NCBI GenBank assembly: GCA_003157445.1
Contig: PMJN01000380.1
Span: forward strand, 5,245-11,864
Length of the DNA: 6,620 nt
Origin: Micrococcales bacterium
Lineage (GTDB): Bacteria > Actinomycetota > Actinomycetes > Actinomycetales > Dermatophilaceae
Reading direction: 5' to 3'
Both the position numbers and the translations under genes were made by a program. The notes below the pieces were generated by a model that was given only the letters and a program-made list of their open reading frames with translations, did no database searches and had not been told where the DNA came from. This document shows, one piece after another, positions 1-5,497 of this stretch. Position 1 is the stretch's first letter; every line of letters starts with the position of its first letter.

Positions 1-522
1 CCCCGACTGTATTCCCGCAGGTCATCAGAGGCCCTTAGCAGAGTTGGTGAGGGCCTCTCTTGCTGCCAGTACCTCAGCAAGATACCGCCACTACCGCAAC
101 AAGTCCGAACTTTGACCTGCTCATCGAACGGGCTCCCCCAGCCGGCGCAGCGCTTCGCTGGGACGAAGAGGCAGAAGGCTAAGTTCTGTAAGCGACAAGA
201 GTTCCCGCAGGCCCTAAGGAAAGGGGCCAGAAGGAGCACCTGAAGGGGCTCCCCCCCAGCCTGCGCTGCGCGGGTCGCCATCGGGCTGGCGTTCGAATAG
301 ATCTCCAACGTCATCGACACGTCTGCGTGACACCGGACCGCATGATCACCCGCGGGTGGACTTCCAGAGCCGCCAGCAGCGCGCCATCCCCAGGACCGCT
401 ACAGCGGACAACAGCGGAACGACCTGGACGACGTCCAGCACGCTCGGCTGTCAGTCGGCCCGAAAACGATGCTGCAGAGCAACTCCAGCAGCTTCTGCTC
501 ATGTGGCGCTCCTGCGTAAGCG
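1..522. other. Non-coding or decayed region, no recognisable gene
   Basis: I read all six frames and recognised no protein family. Open stretches in 300-520 exist in several frames on both strands, as expected by chance in GC-rich DNA. None has a convincing start with a ribosome binding site or a hydrophobic pattern matching the permease remnant that begins at about 523. The segment contains a hairpin at 27-58, two copies of the 10-mer TTCCCGCAGG (12-21 and 202-211), and two similar C-rich blocks (130-143 and 246-261). The missing N-terminal half of the permease should lie here if the gene had simply decayed in place. Its absence suggests a deletion or recombination breakpoint close to 523. 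Confidence 0.5.
27..58. terminator. Hairpin, possible terminator of a gene left of the window
   Basis: The arms AGAGGCCCT (27-35) and AGGGCCTCT (50-58) are exactly complementary. A G:T and an A:T pair can extend the stem inward to about 11 bp around a 10-nt loop. The right arm is followed by CTTGCTGCC, so there is no proper T-run. It could end a transcript coming from the left, as U-poor hairpins are proposed to do in actinomycetes, or it could simply be a dyad. The call rests on the palindrome alone. Confidence 0.35.
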
Positions 523-1214
523 GCCGAGCAGGCCGAGAGGGGCGTTGCCGGGTCGATGAAGGGCCACGCCGCGATGGATATGTCCATCTAGACCCAGGGC
601 AGCTTCTGGCGCCGGCTGACTTCCGCGGACGGGTTCACGTCGGTGGCGCGCGTGTTCGTGATGGAGTGGGCCGCTATCTGGAAGGACCTTGCCGCGGGCA
701 CTGCTGATCGCCGGGACGATCGGCGCGTGGGTGCCGGACGCGTTCTGGCAGGGGTTCTTCCTGGATGGGCATCCGGTCCTCACCGCGATCTGAGGTCCGC
801 TGATCGGCCCGACGGTCGCCATGCTCAGCTTCGTGTGTCCGGTCGGTAACGTGCCCCCAGCTGTGGTGCTGTGGATCGGAGGCATCAGCTTCGGCGAGGT
901 GATCTCGTTCATCTTCGCCGACCTGCTGATCCTGGCGATCCTCAACATCTACCGCAGGTACTACGGCCTGAAGATGACGACAGCGGTCACCGGGTTGTTC
1001 TACACAGCCATGGTTGCCACCGGCTACGCCGTGGAACTGATCTTCGGCCTCACCGGCCTGGCTCCCGACCGCGCCAGCGCCCGGATGCCCAACCAGGGCA
1101 TCACATGGAACTACACCACCTGGCTCAACATCGCCTTCTGATCCTTCCGCACTGCTGGTGTGGCGGTTCTTGCGCACCGGTGGACGCCAGATGCTCGCGA
1201 TGATGGCGGGGCAC
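523..1214 (+). pseudogene. COG0701 permease (ArsP/YraQ-like), truncated and frameshifted
   Basis: This is the C-terminal half of a multi-pass membrane permease of the COG0701 family, whose members are predicted exporters and include the organoarsenical transporter ArsP. Recognisable pieces in order are AEQAERGVAGSMKGHAAMDM (523-582), a WRRLTSADGF segment, LLIAGTIGAWVPDAFWQGFF, the motif region SFVCPVGNVPPAVVLW (827-874), SFIFADLLILAILNIYRRYY, NYTTWLNIAF and finally RFLRTGGRQMLAMM. The damage is as follows. There is a TAG at 589-591. An extra base near 700 moves the frame from 1 to 2. A TGA at 791-793 sits where a Trp codon would fit (AI-stop-GPLIGP). Two apparent one-base losses near 1138 and 1145 follow, after which the text resumes in the third frame. 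The N-terminal half (roughly 150-170 residues, judged from remembered relatives) is missing. The SCSVGNVPLAAVLWNGG-type motif is also degraded, with Pro in place of Ser and of Leu. The last frame stays open to a TGA at 1374-1376, but the tail after 1214 does not look like the family. Confidence 0.85.
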
Positions 1215-1360
1215 CAACCAACGACACCCAGCACGGCGGGCCACCCTCCGCCGCGTGACGAAGCCCGTCTTCTACATCGTTTCTTCATGGTTTCTGGCTC
1301 CGACCGCAGCATCCGAGCGAAAGGGTTGACTTATGCCCGATCACCCGGGCAGGTACAGCA

Positions 1361-1366
1361 AAGGAG
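1361..1366 (+). promoter_or_regulatory. Ribosome binding site of first SHOCT gene
   Basis: AAGGAG lies 6 nt before the ATG at 1373. This supports 1373 rather than the adjacent in-frame ATG at 1376. Confidence 0.75.
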
Positions 1367-1372
1367 TTCATC

Positions 1373-1630
1373 ATGATGGGCTGGAATAGCGGCGGCGGAA
1401 TGGGTTCGCTCGGATGGCTTGGTATGGGCGTGTTTTGGCTCATCCTGCTCGGGCTGATCGTGTGGCTTGTCGTGCGGTTGCTGCCCGACAGCGGCAGCAG
1501 TCCGGCCCGAGGTACGGGTGACTCGGCACTGGACATCCTCGACCGCCGACTGGCCAGCGGGCAGCTGGATCTGCCGTCCTGGCAGGCCCAGCGGGCCACT
1601 CTCCTGGGCGTCCAGGACGTTAACAAGTGA
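1373..1630 (+). CDS. SHOCT-domain small membrane protein (copy 1)
   Basis: An 85-residue protein with a Gly/Met/Trp-rich N-terminus (MMGWNSGGGMG). One hydrophobic helix follows at about residues 13-37, ending in VVRLLP. After a short Ser/Gly/Pro linker comes a SHOCT-type C-terminal helix pair at about 52-78 (ALDILDRRLASGQLDLPSWQAQRATL), matching the family pattern in which L.ILDRRLA.GEID is followed by a W/F and R..L. SHOCT domains are short C-terminal modules of poorly known function, often attached to one membrane helix. In actinomycetes they are common beside metal-handling genes. The protein is probably anchored in the cytoplasmic membrane with the SHOCT end inside. Its stop overlaps the GTG of the cupredoxin gene (GTGA, 1627-1630), so the two are probably co-translated. 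About two thirds of its residues match the second copy at 2340-2594. Biochemical role unknown. Confidence 0.85.
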   Translation: MMGWNSGGGMGSLGWLGMGVFWLILLGLIVWLVVRLLPDSGSSPARGTGDSALDILDRRLASGQLDLPSWQAQRATLLGVQDVNK

Positions 1631-2235
1631 GTACCGCCAGACGTCCCCTGTTGGTTGGGGCGCTGACCGCAGCCATAGTCGCCCTGGTCGCCTCGGCGGC
1701 GGTGGCCGTCGGCGTCATCGGCGGCCCGTCCTCGGGGCCGTTGGGGGTGCGCGGCGGGGCAGGTCCCGGTGGCCACGGATTTGTCTCCGGCTCACCGCGG
1801 GCGGCGACGAAGCTCCCCGGAACTGTCGTGAACGTCTCCCTGATGAGCATGGGTGGATCGATGATGGGCGGCCAGGGCAACGGCATGATGGGTGACGGCG
1901 CAATGGGCCTGAGCGCGGACCACGCCGCAGTGCCCCATGGGACCGTGTCATTTCTGGTGACCAACGACGGGAGTATTGATCATGAGATGGTTGTCCTGCC
2001 GCTTGACGGTTCTCGGACTGCGGGCGCTCGCTCAGCTGGTGGCGACGGCAAGATCGATGAGGTGGGAAGTCTCGGCGAAGCATCCAAGACAGGTGGCGCA
2101 GGCGCCGGCTATGGGATCTCGCCGGGTGCCTCAGGCTGGGTGACCGTAACCCTGGCGCCCGGACACTATGAACTGGTCTGCAACCTGCCCCGCCACTACA
2201 GCGCCGGGATGTATACCCAGCTCAACGTCACCTGA
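1627..2235 (+). CDS. Cupredoxin-like secreted or membrane-anchored copper protein
   Basis: A 202-residue protein starting at a GTG that overlaps the upstream stop by four bases. Residues 5-33 form a signal-peptide or signal-anchor segment (RRPLLVGAL, then an Ala/Val-rich core) without a lipobox Cys. Next come a Gly-rich linker and a Met-rich stretch at 73-93 (eight Met in 21 residues, MSMGG, SMMGG and GMMGD repeats). The rest is a cupredoxin fold: beta strands around TVSFLVTNDGSIDHEMVVLPL and VTVTLAPGHYELVCNLPRHY. The expected type 1 copper ligands are all visible: H119 in DHEMVV, C185, H190 and M195 in C-N-L-P-R-H-Y-S-A-G-M. The C-x4-H-x4-M spacing fits blue copper proteins of the plastocyanin/sulfocyanin type. 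It probably binds copper outside the membrane, as an electron carrier or a copper chaperone/scavenger. The Met-rich segment would suit Cu(I). Context (SHOCT genes, two-component system) favours metal handling over respiration. Confidence 0.85.
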   Translation: MSTARRPLLVGALTAAIVALVASAAVAVGVIGGPSSGPLGVRGGAGPGGHGFVSGSPRAATKLPGTVVNVSLMSMGGSMMGGQGNGMMGDGAMGLSADHAAVPHGTVSFLVTNDGSIDHEMVVLPLDGSRTAGARSAGGDGKIDEVGSLGEASKTGGAGAGYGISPGASGWVTVTLAPGHYELVCNLPRHYSAGMYTQLNVT

Positions 2236-2324
2236 TCCCTGCTCATGGCATTGCTCGAGGTCGACGCGATACAAAGGCTGCAGTCGGACGCCATGGTGGT
2301 AACAGCAGGAGAACCGGGCACGCG

Positions 2325-2331
2325 AAGGAGG
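2325..2331 (+). promoter_or_regulatory. Ribosome binding site of second SHOCT gene
   Basis: AAGGAGG is a near-perfect anti-16S match, 8 nt before the ATG at 2340. The second SHOCT gene follows a gap of about 100 bp after the cupredoxin stop. It therefore has its own strong initiation site and is not coupled by overlap. Confidence 0.75.
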
Positions 2332-2339
2332 AGCTCACG

Positions 2340-2594
2340 ATGATGGGTTGGTATGGCGGTGGCATGGGTCCACTCGGATGGCTTGCGATGGGCTTGTTCT
2401 GGCTCATCCTGCTGGGGCTGATCATGTGGCTGGTCACGCGCTTGCTGCCCGCCGGCGGCGGCGGAACGACCCGCCCTACCGGCGAGTCGCCACTGGAGAT
2501 TCTCGACCGCCGGCTTGCCAGCGGTGAGATCGACCTGGACACCTGGCAGGCCCAGCGGGCAGCTCTCCTTGCCGCCCGGGAAGACACGAAGTGA
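2340..2594 (+). CDS. SHOCT-domain small membrane protein (copy 2)
   Basis: An 84-residue paralogue of the 1373-1630 product, with about two thirds identical residues by my hand alignment and a single one-residue gap. It has the same plan: an MMGWYGGGMG start, one membrane helix at about 12-36 (FWLILLGLIMWLV is nearly identical to copy 1), a Gly/Thr/Pro linker, and the SHOCT segment at about 51-77 (PLEILDRRLASGEIDLDTWQAQRAAL). The conserved helix and SHOCT residues suggest both copies are under selection, while the linker and last residues diverge. The stop at 2592-2594 overlaps a GTG (2591) that opens a 21-codon frame, mirroring how copy 1 overlaps the cupredoxin start. Function unknown. Co-occurrence with the copper protein and the two-component pair suggests a membrane role in the metal response. 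Confidence 0.85.
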   Translation: MMGWYGGGMGPLGWLAMGLFWLILLGLIMWLVTRLLPAGGGGTTRPTGESPLEILDRRLASGEIDLDTWQAQRAALLAAREDTK

Positions 2595-2656
2595 CAGCCA
2601 GGGCCGTCTGGCACCACACCTGGCACGGAGCGTTCATCGCGATGGAGGACTCCTGA
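2591..2656 (+). CDS. 21-codon ORF linking SHOCT copy 2 and the response regulator
   Basis: A GTG at 2591 overlaps the SHOCT stop as GTGA, exactly as the cupredoxin start does at 1627. The frame encodes MTARAVWHHTWHGAFIAMED plus S, with its TGA at 2654-2656. Its beginning, M-TAR, resembles the cupredoxin start MSTARR, and the DNA after both GTGA overlaps shares GCCAG. It may be a relic of a duplicated cupredoxin start, a small coupling or leader ORF, or chance. Its stop overlaps a CTG (2653) in the response-regulator frame. It has no ribosome binding site of its own beyond coupling. Confidence 0.25.
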   Translation: MTARAVWHHTWHGAFIAMEDS

Positions 2657-3384
2657 TCCCGCTGACGCCGCCGTCCTCGTCCACAACTAGCACCCCCCTG
2701 CGGGCGCTGGTTGTGGACGACGAGCCCAGTCTGGTCCGGCCAGTCGCCGGCTACCTCGAGCACGACGGGTTCGTGGTCACCACGGCAGCCGACGGGGAGC
2801 AGGCACTGGCCGCGGCCCGACGCGATCCACCGGACATCGTCGTGCTCGACCTGATGTTGCCGGGCATCGACGGCATCGAGGTGTGCCGCCAGCTGCGCAC
2901 CTTCAGCGACGCGTACGTGATCATGCTGACCGCCCGCAGCGAGGAGCTCGACACGCTCATCGGCCTGTCTGTGGGAGCGGACGACTACATGACCAAACCG
3001 TTCTCCCCGCGGGAGCTGACGGCCCGCATCCGCAGTCTGCTTCGCCGGCCGCGAACGACCGCGCAGGAGGCAGGCGAACAGCAGGTGCGCAAGATCGGGG
3101 ACCTGAGCCTGGACACCCAGTCCCGGCAGGTCCGCCTGGGGCAGACCCTGGTCGAGCTGACCCGCACCGAGTTCGACCTGCTGGAGACGCTAACCGAGCG
3201 ACCCAAGGTCGCCTACACCCGGCGCCAGCTCATCGAACATGTCTGGGGCCCGGACTGGTTCGGTGATGAGCACCTCGTCGACATTCACATCGCCCACATC
3301 CGAGCCAAGCTCGGAGACGACGCCGCAACGCCAAAGTTCATCCTCACCCTCCGCGGCGTCGGCTACCGGATAGGACCCGGATGA
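2653..3384 (+). CDS. OmpR/PhoB-family DNA-binding response regulator
   Basis: The protein has a receiver domain followed by a winged helix. Counting from the CTG at 2653 (243 residues), the acidic pair is D22-D23, the phospho-acceptor is D66 in VVLDLMLPGIDG, and the switch Thr and Lys are T93 (MLTAR) and K115 (YMTKPF). The DNA-binding domain spans about 145-243 (VRKIGDLSLD, ELTRTEFDLLETL, RRQLIEHVWG, VDIHIAHIRAKLGDD, LTLRGVGYRI). Phosphorylation by the adjacent kinase should control DNA binding. The stop overlaps the kinase ATG as ATGA. The start is uncertain. The frame is open back to a TTG at 2515 inside the SHOCT gene, and the next standard codon (GTG 2713) would cut the first beta strand. 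CTG 2653 and CTG 2662 lie 3 and 12 nt after GGAGGA. Alternatively an ATG at 2642 was separated by a one-base indel. The function call is firm and the start is not. Confidence 0.9.
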   Translation: MIPLTPPSSSTTSTPLRALVVDDEPSLVRPVAGYLEHDGFVVTTAADGEQALAAARRDPPDIVVLDLMLPGIDGIEVCRQLRTFSDAYVIMLTARSEELDTLIGLSVGADDYMTKPFSPRELTARIRSLLRRPRTTAQEAGEQQVRKIGDLSLDTQSRQVRLGQTLVELTRTEFDLLETLTERPKVAYTRRQLIEHVWGPDWFGDEHLVDIHIAHIRAKLGDDAATPKFILTLRGVGYRIGPG

Positions 3385-4523
3385 AGTCGTCGACCAGCCG
3401 CGCCCCCAGGCCCGCACTGCCCGCCCTGGGTCTGGCGTGGCGACTCTTCGCCGCGATGGGCCTGGTCGTCCTCGCCGGCGCGGGCACCATGCTGGTCGCG
3501 GTCCTGCTCGTCGCCGAGCCGGCGTTCCACACCCACCTGAGCCAGGTCCAGCCACCGATGTCAGACCAGGCCCACGCCCACGTCGACGAAGCCTTCGCGG
3601 ATGCCGTGTTCATCGCGCTGGCCGTTGGCGTGGTCGTCGCGCTGGCGGCCGCCTTGGTCGTGACCTGGCTGGTGGCGAGGCGGCTCGCCGCTCCCGTGAC
3701 GCAGGCTGCCGAGGCGGCCTACCGGATCGCAGACGGCGACTTCGATACCCGGCTCCGGCAGCCGGGCCTGGGCCCCGAGCTCGACCTGCTGACCGCGGCC
3801 TTCAACACCATGGCCCGCCGGCTGGCGACCACCGAGCAGACCCGCCGTCGCCTGCTGACCGACCTGGCCCACGAGCTGCGCACGCCCCTGGCCTCAATGC
3901 AGGCCACTATCGAGGCGGTCAACGACGGGATCCTGCCCACCGACCAGACGACCCTGGCCACGCTGACCGATCAGTCGCAGCGACTACACCGCCTCGTCGG
4001 CGACCTTTCTGCGGTATCACGGGCGGAGGAGCGCCAGCTGAACCTGCGCCCGGTGATGGCCTCCCTCCAGGACCTGGTGTCCGAGGTGGCGGCGGCGGCC
4101 CGACCGCGATTCGAGGCCAAGGGGATCACCCTCACCGCCGATGAAGGACCCGCCGTCGGCCAGGTGCTGGTCGACCCCGATCGGTTGGCCGAGGCTCTGG
4201 GGGCACTGCTGGACAACGCCCTTCGTCACACGACCAAAGGGGGCACCGTCATTATCACCACCCTCCGACACGACAACCGATGCCGGATCGCTGTGACCGA
4301 CACCGGCGACGGCTTCGACCCCGATGTAGCTGCCCAGCTGTTCGAGCGCTTCTACCGGGGCGACAGCTCGCGGACCGTCAGCGGCGCCGGAAGCGGTATC
4401 GGGCTGACCATCGCCAAGGCGATCATCGAGGCCCACCACGGACAGCTCCGCGCCCACAGTGACGGACCCGGCAAAGGCGCAAGCTTCGAGATCACCCTGC
4501 CGATCGCATCTCGCGGTCGCTAG
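3381..4523 (+). CDS. Sensor histidine kinase (BaeS-like two-component partner)
   Basis: A 380-residue membrane kinase partnered with the upstream regulator (ATGA overlap). Two membrane helices at about 20-45 and 76-98 bracket a short outer loop of about 30 residues. A HAMP domain follows at about 99-152 (VARRLAAPVTQAAEAAYRIA, then GDFDTRL and FNTMARRL). The dimerisation/phosphoacceptor segment has H164 in DLAHELRTPLASMQ. The ATPase domain contains the N box (LLDNALRHT, N279), G1 (DTGDGF, 306-311), F box (LFERFYR, 319-325) and G2 (GAGSGIGL, 334-341), so all catalytic boxes are intact. The kinase should autophosphorylate on H164 and pass phosphate to the regulator Asp. The outer loop contains four His (50, 52, 65, 67) and Met60, plausible ligands for a metal signal given the cupredoxin neighbour. 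The signal itself is inferred. Confidence 0.92.
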   Translation: MKSSTSRAPRPALPALGLAWRLFAAMGLVVLAGAGTMLVAVLLVAEPAFHTHLSQVQPPMSDQAHAHVDEAFADAVFIALAVGVVVALAAALVVTWLVARRLAAPVTQAAEAAYRIADGDFDTRLRQPGLGPELDLLTAAFNTMARRLATTEQTRRRLLTDLAHELRTPLASMQATIEAVNDGILPTDQTTLATLTDQSQRLHRLVGDLSAVSRAEERQLNLRPVMASLQDLVSEVAAAARPRFEAKGITLTADEGPAVGQVLVDPDRLAEALGALLDNALRHTTKGGTVIITTLRHDNRCRIAVTDTGDGFDPDVAAQLFERFYRGDSSRTVSGAGSGIGLTIAKAIIEAHHGQLRAHSDGPGKGASFEITLPIASRGR

Positions 4524-4572
4524 GACGATCTTTAGCAAACCTTAATGAATTCGCGCCGACGCGCACACCCAG

Positions 4573-4773
4573 ATGGCGCTTCTAATCCGTAGGTCGTCGG
4601 CCTGGGTCTCGGCGTCGTGGTTCATCGGGGCAGCCTTCAGCGACCTCATGCTGCGACTTACGCCACTGGTGACGCTCGCCACACCCGTCCTGCTCGTGCT
4701 GATCCTCGTTACCAGCTTCGCTTACGACACTCAGACGGAGACCGAAACGAAAGACCGAGAGTCCTTCGATTAG
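4573..4773 (+). CDS. Possible small membrane protein, unrecognised
   Basis: A 66-codon frame from ATG 4573 to TAG 4771-4773. It contains one hydrophobic stretch at about 29-50 (LTPLVTLATPVLLVLILVTSF) followed by a polar acidic tail rich in Thr/Glu/Asp (DTQTETETKDRESFD). A tail of this kind after one membrane helix resembles small membrane proteins. However, there is no Shine-Dalgarno sequence before the ATG and I do not recognise the family. The frame begins 49 nt after the kinase stop, so it could be the last gene of the cluster. It may equally be a chance frame. Confidence 0.3.
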   Translation: MALLIRRSSAWVSASWFIGAAFSDLMLRLTPLVTLATPVLLVLILVTSFAYDTQTETETKDRESFD

Positions 4774-4818
4774 CGCACGACGTCCTCCATTATGCAGACC
4801 CGCCGACCCTCGTCGGCA

Positions 4819-4874
4819 GGCATAGAAAGACGTTCTGCGTGTCGGTGCGCGGCGTAGGAGCGTCTTTCTATGCC
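4819..4874. repeat. Perfect 14-bp inverted repeat with ~28-nt spacer
   Basis: GGCATAGAAAGACG (4819-4832) and CGTCTTTCTATGCC (4861-4874) are exact reverse complements. Pairing can continue inward over four more positions (two Watson-Crick, two G:T), giving a stem of about 18 bp around a 20-nt loop. No T-run follows the right arm, so it is not a classic Rho-independent terminator. It may still stop transcription from the cluster upstream. Other options are a protein-binding dyad or a very small mobile-element relic. The half-site GGCATAG occurs a third time at 4916-4922. Confidence 0.7.
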
Positions 4875-4975
4875 GATCTGCGGATGTCGTACGCGTGCAT
4901 CGGAATACGCACAATGGCATAGTGATGCGAACTTTCAGGTCGAAGCACGAACCTAGCGCCGTCGCCGCGTCGGGC

Positions 4976-4984
4976 TGCTAGCGT
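4976..4984 (+). promoter_or_regulatory. Possible extended -10 element of the Nudix gene
   Basis: TGC-TAGCGT fits an extended -10 (TGN-TANNNT). The ATG at 4991 follows 6 nt later, which would place the transcript start at the start codon itself. No Shine-Dalgarno precedes this ATG, so a leaderless transcript, common in actinomycetes, would explain both facts. I see no good -35 sequence. Confidence 0.35.
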
Positions 4985-4990
4985 GCTCAG

Positions 4991-5497
4991 ATGGCCATGG
5001 AAGACGGGGTCGGGACGACGGCTGGGCGTTTGGTGCTGACCGGGGCGGCTCTGCCGAGGATCCCGGCCTCTGCGGGCGCGCTCGTTTGGGACCGAAAGGG
5101 ACGACTGCTGATCCTCAAGCCCACGTACAAGTCCGGCTGGACGATTCCCGGCGGGGTCGTTGAGGCGGACGGTGAGACGCCGTGGGAGGCCTGCCGGCGG
5201 GAAGCGCACGAGGAATGCGGCCTGGACCTGCGTCATGGGCGCTTGGCGTGCGTGGACTTTCTGCGTCCACGTGCGAGCCGGCCGGGAGGGATGCGGTTCC
5301 TGTTCGGCTGCGGCGTGCTCGACGATCCCACGCTGGCCGGCATCGTCCTGCAGGAGGAGGAGGTCTCGGCGTACCGCTTGGCACGGGTCGACCGCGCGCT
5401 CCGGCTGCTGAGCGGGCCGGTCCGGCGCCGCGTCGCGGCGGCGCTCACGAAGCCTCGCCGGCTGCAGTACCTCGAGGATGGGCTGCCGGTTCGCTGA
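4991..5497 (+). CDS. Nudix (MutT-family) hydrolase
   Basis: A 168-residue protein with the Nudix fold. After a leader of about 25 residues, strands SAGALVWD and GRLLILKPTY lead to W50-T-I-P and the Nudix box at about 55-78 (GGVVEADGE, then CRREAHEECGL). The core R-E-x-x-E-E-x-G (R70, E71, E74, E75, G77) is intact, which supports Mg-dependent hydrolysis of a nucleoside diphosphate linked to another group. The spacing between the first Gly and Glu is one residue longer than the textbook G-x5-E because of the ADGE segment. The substrate cannot be read from the sequence. Candidates include oxidised nucleotides, ADP-ribose or NDP-sugars. The next Met at position 3 (4997) is an alternative start. 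The gene stands alone between two intergenic regions and shows no operon link to the kinase. Confidence 0.9.
   Translation: MAMEDGVGTTAGRLVLTGAALPRIPASAGALVWDRKGRLLILKPTYKSGWTIPGGVVEADGETPWEACRREAHEECGLDLRHGRLACVDFLRPRASRPGGMRFLFGCGVLDDPTLAGIVLQEEEVSAYRLARVDRALRLLSGPVRRRVAAALTKPRRLQYLEDGLPVR

Noticed and set aside
327..707. 126-codon + strand frame across 327-707
   Set aside because: No family resemblance or ribosome binding site. It overlaps the permease remnant, which is recognisable in another frame from 523.
674..1312. 212-codon - strand frame opposite the permease remnant
   Set aside because: Its sequence is the antisense of the recognisable permease text and is rich in Arg/Gly/Asp/His, typical of GC-rich shadow frames.
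1326..1359. TTGACT (1326-1331) as a -35 for the first SHOCT gene
   Set aside because: No TANNNT lies at 16-19 bp. The nearest candidate, TACAGC, is 22 bp away and lacks the final T, so no promoter can be supported.
2515..2652. Upstream extension of the response regulator to TTG 2515
   Set aside because: It would overlap the SHOCT gene by 80 bases and add about 46 low-complexity residues unlike any receiver N-terminus. I kept the shorter start and flagged the doubt.
4017..4538. 173-codon - strand frame opposite the kinase
   Set aside because: It is antisense to intact HK catalytic boxes. No independent evidence supports a gene.
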